Origin: an uncultured Bacteroidota bacterium
GTDB lineage: Bacteria > Bacteroidota > Bacteroidia > Flavobacteriales > Flavobacteriaceae
Assembly (NCBI GenBank): GCA_903837025.1
Contig: CAILTC010000414.1
Coordinates: 1 to 8,467 of the forward strand
Length of the DNA: 8,467 bases
Direction of reading: 5' to 3'
This document shows, one piece after another, positions 1 to 7,044 of this stretch. The position numbers and the translations under genes are program-made. Every line of letters starts with the position of its first letter. The stretch's first letter is position 1. The notes under the pieces are model-generated. The model was not told where the DNA came from. It made no database searches and saw nothing but the letters and a program-made list of their open reading frames with translations.

Positions 1-1277
1 AGCATGGCATGATAATAGGCAATCATTGATTGTCCGTCGCCTCCAAAAAAGTCTACTTTTACACCAGCAATCCCCATTTCGTTCAGTTTAGTAAACTCTA
101 TTTCTCGATCTTCATGGGTAATTAATTTACTTTTAGGTTCATAGACAGTGCTGTTCCAAGATCCAGATGAATTATACCAAACCAATAATTTAACCTTTTT
201 GTCTTTGGCGTAAGCCGCCAATTCTTTCATTTTTTCATAGCCAATTCTTTTATTCCAATCGGCATCAATTAGGCAATAAGGCCAATTCATTGTAGAAGCA
301 TAATCTATAAATCGCAAAGTTGTTTCGTAATTTACCGACTCATCTTTCAACAAAACCCAACTCCAAGAAGCCAATCCGCTTTTGATAAAAGAAGTATCCA
401 TAGGAATCGCGGGTTCTGCTAAATCCGTTCCCAAAGTACTTTCGGTGATTATTTTTAAGGATCCAATGGCTATTATTCTCCAAGGTGTGTACCAAGGTAA
501 TTTCGATTCAGGATTCAAAGCACCATTAGGGAAAATCTCTTCCTTTTGCGGAAAAGTAACTTGCATCGCTTTTGAAGTATCATTATAAACCAAATGGCTA
601 CCACAATAATTTACTGGCAAACCGGATTCGGAAATTAATAACCAAGCGGAATTAGAATTAAATAAAGCAGGATAAACCCAACCTTGTCCAATCGCAGGTT
701 TTGTGTTTACAGGAATTCCCATCGAGTAATGTTCCTCATAAGATGGATTGGTTTCCATCCACCCCGTTTTTGCTTTAGACATGGGTTGCAACCAAGATTT
801 TGCAGTAGCATCGAAATTATAAGTCGTTTTTTCTTCAACAATTTTTTTAATATCGGTTGACGTTTCCGGAAAATGGTACCGCAAAGCAATTCCGTCATGG
901 GATAATTGAAAAATAATATCGATTAAATTTCCCTTACTATTTTGCAAATGAATCGTATATTGATTGGCCGAATAGCTGATGTTTTTACGCTTTCCTTGAA
1001 ACATGGAATACACTGATAGAATTGGTTTTGGTTCTGAAACCTGTATGATTTTTAAATTGGTATAAAAATCAGCATCTTCTCTTATTATTCCAAGTTCCGA
1101 TGTATTCATCACCAATTTTTCCTTAAAAAAAACTTTATAAATTGGACTGTTATTTTGGTTTAAACTGAATTCTATTTTGATAGATTGATCAGCATTTACA
1201 AATAAATAATCCTTCTTTTTTTCGACGAATGAAGTTAGCAACAAGCTCATAAAAATCAGTGCAACTATTTTTTTCAT
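1..1277 (-). CDS. GH97 family glycoside hydrolase, exported, 3' end cut by window edge
   Basis: I translated this frame by hand: 425 uninterrupted codons from ATG at 1277 to the window edge. Residues 1-17 (MKKIVALIFMSLLLTSF) form a Sec signal peptide with no lipobox cysteine, so the enzyme is probably periplasmic. Residues of about 25-290 match the beta-sandwich domain of GH97. The (beta/alpha)8 barrel begins with SWSW at 304-307, followed by LIDADW near 336 and GVKVDFFGGD around D409. GH97 enzymes cleave terminal alpha-glucosides or alpha-galactosides. In Bacteroides thetaiotaomicron BtGH97b a retaining nucleophile Asp sits in this last motif (Asp415), whereas inverting SusB has Gly there. 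D409 therefore suggests the retaining, alpha-galactosidase-like branch; this is inference, and the acid/base Glu and calcium ligands lie outside the window. The gene is transcribed divergently from tkt. No SusC/SusD gene is visible, so membership in a polysaccharide utilization locus cannot be judged. The family call is firm; substrate is not. Confidence 0.9.
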   Translation of the reverse strand, partial: MKKIVALIFMSLLLTSFVEKKKDYLFVNADQSIKIEFSLNQNNSPIYKVFFKEKLVMNTSELGIIREDADFYTNLKIIQVSEPKPILSVYSMFQGKRKNISYSANQYTIHLQNSKGNLIDIIFQLSHDGIALRYHFPETSTDIKKIVEEKTTYNFDATAKSWLQPMSKAKTGWMETNPSYEEHYSMGIPVNTKPAIGQGWVYPALFNSNSAWLLISESGLPVNYCGSHLVYNDTSKAMQVTFPQKEEIFPNGALNPESKLPWYTPWRIIAIGSLKIITESTLGTDLAEPAIPMDTSFIKSGLASWSWVLLKDESVNYETTLRFIDYASTMNWPYCLIDADWNKRIGYEKMKELAAYAKDKKVKLLVWYNSSGSWNSTVYEPKSKLITHEDREIEFTKLNEMGIAGVKVDFFGGDGQSMIAYYHAM

Positions 1278-1301
1278 AATAAAATGTTTAATTTACACTT
1301 A

Positions 1302-1309
1302 CAAACATA
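1302..1309 (-). promoter_or_regulatory. Possible -7 promoter element of the GH97 gene
   Basis: Read on the minus strand this is TATGTTTG, a full match to the Bacteroidota -7 consensus TAnnTTTG, 24 bases before the GH97 ATG. That would leave a leader of about 20 bases. I see no TTG at the usual -33 distance, so the call rests on one short motif in AT-rich DNA. Confidence 0.4.
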
Positions 1310-1435
1310 CAAAAAAGAATTTACTATATAAGTTGTCATAAATAAATAGTACTAAAGAATGATTAGCAGTCATTTAATTTATAAAAGCTTATGTAGTTTT
1401 CTATTTCCCTATCCAAAAAATAGCAACTAAAAAAA

Positions 1436-1467
1436 TTGTTGTTATACTAATAATTTACTTATATTTG
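1436..1467 (+). promoter_or_regulatory. Bacteroidota-type promoter of the tkt-tal operon
   Basis: The -7 element TATATTTG lies at 1460-1467 and matches TAnnTTTG exactly. TTGTTG at 1436-1441 supplies a -33 TTG with 18 bases between the second TTG and the -7 box, which is the usual spacing. Transcription would begin near 1473 and leave a leader of about 80 bases before the tkt ATG. I found no riboswitch-like fold in that leader. Confidence 0.65.
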
Positions 1468-1552
1468 TAAATGTATTTTTTACACTTATTAATTATTTCA
1501 GATTTAATAACCCTAATTTATATTAAGTCTGACAACAAAATCTATACTAAAA

Positions 1553-3592
1553 ATGAATAAAAAAATTGACCAATTATCAGCAGATAACATAAGAGCACTT
1601 GCCATTTCGATGGTAGAAAAAGCAAATTCAGGACACCCGGGCGGAGCAATGGGTGGAGCCGATTTTATGCACATTTTATACACTGAATATCTAAATTTTG
1701 ATCCAACGGAAATGGATTGGTCTTTTAGAGATCGCTTCTTTATGGATGCGGGACATTTATCTGCCTTGATGTATGCTCAATATTATTTGTTGGGAAATTT
1801 CGAAAAAGAAGATGTTCAAAATTTTAGACAATGGGGTTCCGTAACGCCAGGTCACCCCGAATTAGACGTTCTTAGAGGTATAGAAAACACCTCAGGTCCT
1901 TTGGGACAAGGACACACTATGGGAGTTGGCGCTGCTATTGCCGCCAAGTTTTTGGACGCTAGATTCAAAGGTCTTTTCGAACATAAAATATATGGTTTCA
2001 TCACCGATGGTGGTGTTCAAGAAGAAATTTCGCAAGGCGCTGGTCGCATCGCAGGACATCTGGGCTTGAACAATTTTATCATGTTTTACGATTCTAATGA
2101 TGTACAACTTTCTTCTATGACGGACGAAGTAACTTCCGAAGATACAGCGATGAAATATGAGGCTTGGGGATGGAAAGTAATCACGATAGACGGGCATAAT
2201 CATGAACAAATTAGAAAAGCCTTGGATGCTGCAAATGCAGAAACAGAAAAACCAACTTTGATAATTGGGAAAACAATTATGGGAAAAGGTTGCGTTACCG
2301 CCAACGGAAATATGTATGAAGGCGAATGCGAATTACACGGAAAACCGATTGGTGATACCAAAGCAGATTACACATCAACCTTAATTAATTTAGGTGCGAA
2401 TCCTGAAAATCCTTTCAATATTTATGAAGAAGTAACAACTTATTACGCTGAAATTTTGGCGAAAAAAGTTGCAGATGCTGCAATCAAAAAAAGCAAAATA
2501 GCACTTTGGAAAACAAAAAATCCAGCTTTAACTCAAAAAATGGATTTATTCTTATCCGGAAAATTACCCAAATTAGATTTAAGCAGTGTGATTCAAAAAC
2601 CCGATGCAGCCACTAGAGATGCTTCATCGGCGGTACTCGCCTATTTGGCAGAAAACCTAGAGAATATAATTGTTTCTTCGGCGGATTTATCTAATAGTGA
2701 TAAGACCGATGGATTCCTCAAAAAATCGTCTGTTTTGCAAAAGAATGATTTCAGCGGAGCCTTTTTACAAGCAGGAGTTGCCGAACTTACCATGACATCA
2801 ATCGCCAATGGAATTGCCCTTCACGGTGGTGTTATTCCTGTGGTAGCAACGTTTTTTGTATTTTCGGATTATATGAAACCAGCAATTCGATTGGCTGCCA
2901 TTCAAGAATTAGCCGTAAAATATGTTTGGACACACGATTCGTTCCGCGTGGGCGAAGATGGGCCAACGCACCAACCAATTGAGCAAGAAGCACAAATTCG
3001 TTTATTAGAAAAAGTAAAAAACCATTCCGGAGATCAGAGCTTTTTAGCTTTGCGTCCTGCCGATGCAATCGAAACTTCAGTAGCTTGGAATATGGCACTA
3101 AATAACACCAAAACTCCAACAGCTTTAATCCTTTCGAGACAAAATATTGCAGACATTCCTGCTCAAAAAAATTCGAGATATCAAGAAGCAACAGAAGCTG
3201 ACAAAGGTGGTTATTTAGTAAAAACTACTCAAAATCCTGACATCACTCTAATCGCAAATGGATCCGAAGTTTCGACACTTATAGCTGCGGCAAAAATTTT
3301 GGAAAACGAAAAAAACCTAAAAATAAATGTAGCGTCAATTATATCGGAAGGCTTGTTTAAACAACAATCCAAATCGTATCAAGAAAGTATTATTCCAAAA
3401 GAAAAATTAGTTTTCGGACTTACCGCAGGACTTCCTGTAAACCTAGAAGGATTAATTGGCGATAGCGGAAAAGTGGTTGGTTTAGATCATTTTGGCTATT
3501 CAGCTCCAGCAAGCGTTTTGGATGAAAAATTCGGTTTTACAAGTGAGCACGTTTGCAAAGAAATCTTAAAATATATTGAAGAAAGTAAATAA
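1553..3592 (+). CDS. tkt: Transketolase
   Basis: This 679-residue cytosolic enzyme uses thiamine diphosphate and Mg2+ to move two-carbon ketol units between sugar phosphates, linking the pentose phosphate pathway to glycolysis. The order is the standard one: pyrophosphate-binding domain (about 1-320), pyrimidine-binding domain (about 345-520) and C-terminal domain (about 540-679). Visible motifs are SGHPGG with H28, GPLGQG with the following His, the cofactor loop TDG (151-153) running to DSND (180-183), the cofactor-activating glutamate E411 in AELTMTSIANG, and GEDGPTHQP (467-475) with H473. E411 and H473 have the same numbers as in E. coli TktA. The cofactor motif reads TDG instead of the textbook GDG; I believe this is common in Bacteroidota transketolases. 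The start is the only ATG near the N-terminus and sits behind an A-rich stretch. The gene is the first of an operon with the transaldolase 18 bases downstream. Confidence 0.97.
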   Translation: MNKKIDQLSADNIRALAISMVEKANSGHPGGAMGGADFMHILYTEYLNFDPTEMDWSFRDRFFMDAGHLSALMYAQYYLLGNFEKEDVQNFRQWGSVTPGHPELDVLRGIENTSGPLGQGHTMGVGAAIAAKFLDARFKGLFEHKIYGFITDGGVQEEISQGAGRIAGHLGLNNFIMFYDSNDVQLSSMTDEVTSEDTAMKYEAWGWKVITIDGHNHEQIRKALDAANAETEKPTLIIGKTIMGKGCVTANGNMYEGECELHGKPIGDTKADYTSTLINLGANPENPFNIYEEVTTYYAEILAKKVADAAIKKSKIALWKTKNPALTQKMDLFLSGKLPKLDLSSVIQKPDAATRDASSAVLAYLAENLENIIVSSADLSNSDKTDGFLKKSSVLQKNDFSGAFLQAGVAELTMTSIANGIALHGGVIPVVATFFVFSDYMKPAIRLAAIQELAVKYVWTHDSFRVGEDGPTHQPIEQEAQIRLLEKVKNHSGDQSFLALRPADAIETSVAWNMALNNTKTPTALILSRQNIADIPAQKNSRYQEATEADKGGYLVKTTQNPDITLIANGSEVSTLIAAAKILENEKNLKINVASIISEGLFKQQSKSYQESIIPKEKLVFGLTAGLPVNLEGLIGDSGKVVGLDHFGYSAPASVLDEKFGFTSEHVCKEILKYIEESK

Positions 3593-3610
3593 ACATTAAA
3601 CAAAAAAACT

Positions 3611-4267
3611 ATGAAATTTTTTATTGACACAGCAAATTTAAAAGACATAAAAGAAGCCAATGATCTAGGAATTCTAGACGGCGTTACTACCAATCCGTCT
3701 CTAATGGCGAAGGAAGGAATTACGGGAGCGGACAATATTATAGCACATTATGTAAAAATTTGCGAATTAGTTGACGGCGATGTAAGTGCCGAAGTGATTT
3801 CGACAGACTTGGCAGGAATGATTGCCGAAGGAGAGAAATTGGCCGCTTTGCATCCGCAAATTGTGGTTAAAATTCCAATGATAAAAGAAGGAATAAAAGC
3901 AATAAAATATTTTTCGGACAAAGGAATAAGAACTAATTGTACTTTAGTTTTTTCGGCAGGTCAAGCGCTTTTGGCAGCAAAAGCAGGAGCTACATATGTT
4001 TCTCCTTTCATCGGAAGATTGGATGATGTTTCTACAGACGGAATGGCGTTGATTGAAGAAATTCGATTAATTTATGATAATTATGGTTATGAAACACAGA
4101 TATTGGCTGCGTCCGTTCGTCACGTGATGCATATTATCAATTGTGCAAAAATTGGTGCCGATGTCATCACTGGTCCTTTGAGTGCTATCGAAGGCTTACT
4201 CAAACATCCACTTACCGATATTGGTTTAGCTACATTTTTAGCCGATTATCAAAAAGGGAATAGTTAA
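3611..4267 (+). CDS. tal: Short-type transaldolase (TalC/FSA family)
   Basis: This 218-residue protein is a single TIM barrel of the small class I aldolase family, whose members are usually about 210-220 residues. It starts [10 protein letters not shown] and carries GVTTNPS at 24-30. The Schiff-base lysine is K87 in VVKIPM. The family contains both true transaldolases and fructose-6-phosphate aldolase (FSA). In E. coli FSA the distinguishing residues are Gln59 and Tyr131; here the equivalent positions, offset by two, are E61 (VSAEV) and F133 (YVSPFIGR), the transaldolase pair. I therefore read it as a transaldolase that transfers dihydroxyacetone units between sedoheptulose 7-phosphate and glyceraldehyde 3-phosphate. 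The coupling to tkt supports this, since the two enzymes together complete the non-oxidative pentose phosphate branch. It sits 18 bases after tkt in the same operon, and a strong hairpin terminator follows 18 bases after its stop. Some annotations would call it 'fructose-6-phosphate aldolase'. Confidence 0.95.
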   Translation: MKFFIDTANLKDIKEANDLGILDGVTTNPSLMAKEGITGADNIIAHYVKICELVDGDVSAEVISTDLAGMIAEGEKLAALHPQIVVKIPMIKEGIKAIKYFSDKGIRTNCTLVFSAGQALLAAKAGATYVSPFIGRLDDVSTDGMALIEEIRLIYDNYGYETQILAASVRHVMHIINCAKIGADVITGPLSAIEGLLKHPLTDIGLATFLADYQKGNS

Positions 4268-4285
4268 ATCTTATTTTCAATTAAT

Positions 4286-4324
4286 AAAAAAGCGCTTTTA
4301 AATCGAATTTAAAAGCGCTTTTTT
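4286..4324. terminator. Bidirectional Rho-independent terminator
   Basis: This is a perfect 18-bp inverted repeat with a three-base loop (CGA, 4304-4306). Each arm has a GCGC core, flanked by an A-run on the left (4286-4291) and a T-run on the right (4319-4324). Both strands therefore give a hairpin ending in six U. It lies between the 3' ends of tal (plus) and the T9SS remnant (minus) and can end transcription from both. Confidence 0.93.
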
Positions 4325-4341
4325 GTTAGTTGCCTCTTGTG

Positions 4342-4818
4342 TTATTTTACAATAATTTTTATTGCAAAATTAGAAGAACCATTATTAATTTGAACAAGAT
4401 AAATTCCGCTTGCCAATTTATTTTTAACATCTAAACTATACAAACCAGAATTAGATTTTACCGTTTGGTTATCCATAATTGATTTACCAGCTAAATCAAC
4501 AACCGCTACTTTTAAATCCCCATTGAAATTATTTTTAGAAACGATATTAATAACATCTTGAACAGGATTTGGATAGATATTAAAAGAATTATCTGCTAGT
4601 TCAAAATCATTAACGCCTAATACTGCTTTGGCAGTAACCGTTGTTAAAACACCATCATAAGTCATAGAAATCGTTTTTCCAGCAATTGCGGCAATTTGTC
4701 CATTGTTTACATAGGTATTTAAGGTTGATCTATAATCTACTCCAGTTCTTTTTATAACTAAACTTCCTGCATCAATAATTACTTTCGCATTTGAATGTAA
4801 ACTTAAATTTATCCCTGC
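4342..4818 (-). pseudogene. 3' remnant of a secreted protein with a type IX sorting domain
   Basis: The open frame from the codon after an in-frame TGA (4819-4821) to the stop at 4342 is 158 codons. The first in-frame ATG is only at 4665, inside what looks like a continuous domain. Residues of about 79-158 are a classic T9SS type A C-terminal domain: FNIYPNP, then VVDLAGK, SGLYSLDV, LASGIYLVQI and a basic C-terminus ending IVK. That domain directs cargo through the type IX secretion system of Bacteroidota and is cut off at the surface. The preceding 70 or so residues (NAKVIIDAGSLVIKR, later TISMTYDGVLTT) look like the beta-rich tail found before such domains, but the cargo domain is absent. 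There is no signal peptide, so the piece as it stands cannot be exported. I infer a truncated gene whose 5' part was deleted at about 4815. What the original protein did cannot be told. Confidence 0.75.
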
Positions 4819-5228
4819 TCAACAACGGCATACAAAACTTCTTCGGATTCATAAAAACCAACTAATTGATAAGCAGTATCTGGAAAAAAGAAATTATTCA
4901 ATAATAAGCTATTGAAATAATCTTCCCAAGAGGAATAATAAATGGAATCATTGAGTTTTAAAACCTGAAACTCATCCTGATGGAGATAACCCTTTTGCTC
5001 AGCCCCACTAGAAACAAAAGAATTAATGTCAATATTTGCTTTCCAAAAATTATTTTGGTTGCAAAATTGCTTTAAATTCTCTGCTTCTTCTCTTTTGATT
5101 TGCTTGCTGTTTTTAGCTTCGCAACCTGAGTTCTTGCTTCTTCTAAGGTAACTGGCGACCGCTTGGATAGCATCTCCATGCCTAACTTGGCTCTTTCCTG
5201 AAATGATATTTTGTAGTTCATGTTTCAT
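4809..5228 (-). pseudogene. 5' remnant of a kinase-like 'polyvalent' hypothetical protein
   Basis: This 139-residue open frame starts MKHELQNIISGKSQ and ends abruptly in LYAVVEQG. From memory it resembles a Bacteroidota family of mobile-element-associated proteins annotated as putative polyvalent protein or kinase domains, whose members I recall reading '...YAVVKQPF' and continuing well beyond this point. Visible features are a helical N-terminus (about 1-60, including a basic SYLRRSKNS patch), SSGAEQKGYL (about 73-82) resembling a glycine-rich loop, VLKLND with a lysine in the beta3 position, and YYSSWEDYF followed by LLLNNFFFPDTAY, a helical stretch. The frame ends where a kinase hinge would be expected, so no catalytic or metal-binding loop is present. 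The 3' end overlaps the neighbouring T9SS remnant by 10 bases in a different frame. A -7 motif remains upstream, so it may still be transcribed. The truncation is inference from remembered relatives; a genuinely short protein is possible. Confidence 0.6.
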
Positions 5229-5242
5229 GAAATTTCAGGGTA

Positions 5243-5250
5243 CAAAGGTA
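5243..5250 (-). promoter_or_regulatory. Possible -7 promoter element of the 139-residue open frame
   Basis: Read on the minus strand this is TACCTTTG, an exact TAnnTTTG match, 14 bases before the ATG at 5228. The resulting leader would be only about 10 bases. I do not see a TTG at the usual -33 distance. If functional, the damaged gene still keeps its promoter. Confidence 0.45.
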
Positions 5251-5356
5251 AAGATTATATATTTATACTATGCTGTGATTTTTATTCCTCTTATGGAGAG
5301 TAAAAGTCGGATATTTAGAATAAATAGACCTGTTTTTCGATAACAATTACTACAAT

Positions 5357-5387
5357 AAAAAAGCCCAAGAATCAAATCCTTGGGCTT
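5357..5387 (-). terminator. Rho-independent terminator of the cysteine desulfurase gene
   Basis: On the minus strand a 9-bp stem (AAGCCCAAG at 5361-5369 pairing with CTTGGGCTT at 5379-5387, plus-strand reading) encloses a nine-base loop and leads into a run of T (complement of the A-run 5357-5362). It begins seven bases past the desulfurase stop codon. No second gene is therefore co-transcribed downstream. Confidence 0.88.
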
Positions 5388-5393
5388 CCTAAT

Positions 5394-6779
5394 TTACCTT
5401 TTTGAGCTTTTCAGTCGCCAAAGGGTTTCTATAAAAACATCAACATCCTGAGTAGTGTTGTAGAACGCCAAAGACGGTCGCACTGTGGTTTCGACACCCA
5501 TTCTTCGCAAAATGGGTTGCGCACAATGATGTCCAGTTCTCACAGCGATTCCTTCTTTGTTCAATGCTTGACCCACTTCATCATTGGTAAAACCTTGCAA
5601 ATGAAACGAAAGCACACTCGCTTTGTTTGCTGCTGTTCCGATTAATCGAACGCCCGGAATTTGTTGAAGCAAATGCGTGGCATATTCAAGCAAATAATGC
5701 TCGTAATGCCCAATAGCCTCAATTCCTATTTTCGAAACATAATCTATCGCAGCGCCAAGTCCAATGGCATCGGCAATATTTCCTGTTCCCGCTTCAAAAC
5801 GATTGGGGGCTTTATGGTATTTGATTTCCTCAAAAGTAACATCCTGAATCATATTTCCCCCCGATTGATAGGGTTCCATACTATTCAACAAATCTTCTTT
5901 GCCATACAAAACACCAATTCCTGTTGGTCCAAATAGTTTATGACCCGAGAAAACCAACCAATCGGCATTGAGATAACGAACATCCACTTTCATGTGCGAA
6001 ACAGATTGGGCTCCGTCAAGAAGCACTTTGGCACCAACAGCATGCGCCATTTCGACCATTTGTTTGGCTGGAGTTACCGTTCCTAAAGCATTCGAAACTT
6101 GGGTAAAAGCGACCAATTTCGTTTTCGGATTCAATAACTTGGCGTATTCATCCAACAAAATTTGTCCGTCATCATCTACTGGAATCACTCGTAATTTCAA
6201 GCCTTTTTTATCGGCTAATCGTTTCCAAGGTACAATATTAGCATGATGTTCTAGATGGCTCACAATAATCTCATCACCGGCAACAAGGTTTTGGTTTCCC
6301 CAACTTTGTGCCACCAAATTGATTCCTTCGGTTGCTCCTCGAACAAAAACTATTTCGTTTGCCGAACCGGCATTCAAGAATACTTTTACTTTTTCGCGAG
6401 CGGCTTCATAAGCATCCGAAGCTCTGGCTGCCAGTTCGTGTGCAGCGCGATGAATGTTCGAATTTTCATGTTCATAAAAATAAGTCACTCGATCAATAAC
6501 CGACTTTGGTTTTTGAGTTGTTGCCGCATTATCGAACCAAATTAAGGGTTTTCCGTTTACCGTTTCGCTCAAAATCGGAAAGTCTTTCTTGATTAAATTG
6601 GCATTAAAATCGGATCCAATGATACCTTTGTTTTCATTGGAATGAAAAGTTGAAATTTCAGCCTTTTTAGAATCGAAAGCAAAAGGATTGGCATCCAAAA
6701 AATAATACGAATTTGGTTTTTCAATTCCGCTTGGAACACTTGCAAAAGGAATTCCAAAATTAGTATTTAGCGACGCCAA
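5394..6779 (-). CDS. sufS: SufS-type cysteine desulfurase resembling family 2A encapsulin cargo
   Basis: This PLP enzyme removes sulfur from L-cysteine, giving alanine and an enzyme persulfide. K281 in SGHKLFGPTG is the PLP lysine, EHHANIVPW holds the ring-stacking His, and C419 in RTGHHCAQP is the persulfide cysteine. Each lies 55 residues beyond its E. coli SufS counterpart (K226, C364), and the C-terminal distance is identical, so the only length difference is an N-terminal extension. Residues 1-60 (including GIPFASVPSG and NSYYFLDANPF) are low in predicted structure and unlike SufS. Stretches such as HENSNIHRAAHELAARA, DGAQSVSHM, GTGNIADAIGLGAA and HHCAQPILRR remind me of the desulfurases packed in family 2A encapsulins, where a disordered N-terminus loads the cargo; that is recall, not a search. 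No sufBCD, sufE or shell gene is adjacent. The start is uncertain: TTG at 6779 is used because no in-frame ATG exists between the upstream stop (6816-6818) and the catalytic domain. The enzyme class is firm; the suf assignment is less so. Confidence 0.9.
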   Translation of the reverse strand: MASLNTNFGIPFASVPSGIEKPNSYYFLDANPFAFDSKKAEISTFHSNENKGIIGSDFNANLIKKDFPILSETVNGKPLIWFDNAATTQKPKSVIDRVTYFYEHENSNIHRAAHELAARASDAYEAAREKVKVFLNAGSANEIVFVRGATEGINLVAQSWGNQNLVAGDEIIVSHLEHHANIVPWKRLADKKGLKLRVIPVDDDGQILLDEYAKLLNPKTKLVAFTQVSNALGTVTPAKQMVEMAHAVGAKVLLDGAQSVSHMKVDVRYLNADWLVFSGHKLFGPTGIGVLYGKEDLLNSMEPYQSGGNMIQDVTFEEIKYHKAPNRFEAGTGNIADAIGLGAAIDYVSKIGIEAIGHYEHYLLEYATHLLQQIPGVRLIGTAANKASVLSFHLQGFTNDEVGQALNKEGIAVRTGHHCAQPILRRMGVETTVRPSLAFYNTTQDVDVFIETLWRLKSSKR

Positions 6780-6974
6780 AGCTTCTTTTAACTCGTTTTC
6801 GAAAGAGATTTTTGGTTATTATAATTTTTAATTCTATTAATTTGATAGAACATATATATATTAATAACCCAGAATTACAAATTTTTAAAAGAAATAAATT
6901 TTAAAAAAAACATTAGTGAAATTCTATATATCCGATCACCAACATAAATGATGAAAATAAAAAACACGTTAAGA

Positions 6975-6988
6975 CAAATTTAGATTTG
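6975..6988. promoter_or_regulatory. Overlapping divergent -7 motifs
   Basis: The 14 bases CAAATTTAGATTTG contain TAGATTTG on the plus strand (6981-6988) and TAAATTTG on the minus strand (6982-6975), both exact TAnnTTTG matches sharing two bases. The minus-strand copy could drive the desulfurase with a leader of about 190 bases. A TTG (7008-7006, minus) lies upstream but at 23 bases, longer than usual. The plus-strand copy would begin a transcript near 6993, just before two hairpins. No good -33 element is seen for it. Confidence 0.35.
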
Positions 6989-7016
6989 AGCTAGTAATAA
7001 AACAGCAACTTACCGG

Positions 7017-7042
7017 GTTAAATCAATAACGCATTGATTAAC
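7017..7042. repeat. Inverted repeat (hairpin 1 of the intergenic pair)
   Basis: GTTAAATCAAT (7017-7027) pairs with ATTGATTAAC (7033-7042) over 10 bp with a single bulged A and a five-base loop AACGC. It lies two bases before the terminator-like hairpin, so the two could fold in tandem in one transcript. Confidence 0.6.
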
Positions 7043-7044
7043 AT

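Noticed and set aside
382..898. Short open frames on both strands within the GH97 region
   Set aside because: The GH97 frame is continuous across this stretch with family motifs, so these are shadows.
1332..1536. GTTGTCA (about 1332) and TGACAAC (1530-1536) as an inverted repeat flanking the tkt promoter
   Set aside because: Only 7 bp and about 190 bases apart; expected by chance in AT-rich DNA.
1278..1552. Riboswitch or thiamine-type leader upstream of transketolase
   Set aside because: No recognisable conserved riboswitch core; the leader is AT-rich without stable paired elements.
1892..2209. 105-codon minus-strand open frame inside transketolase
   Set aside because: Antisense shadow of a fully conserved gene; composition is biased and nothing in it is recognisable.
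2832..3191. 119-codon minus-strand open frame inside transketolase
   Set aside because: Same: it lies opposite the catalytic GEDGPTHQP region, whose conservation explains the open frame.
3496..3735. 79-codon minus-strand open frame across the tkt-tal junction
   Set aside because: Antisense to both genes and to their 18-base gap; no promoter motif or recognisable domain.
5661..6545. Three plus-strand open frames of 84-96 codons opposite the desulfurase
   Set aside because: Antisense shadows of a conserved PLP enzyme; none has domain features.
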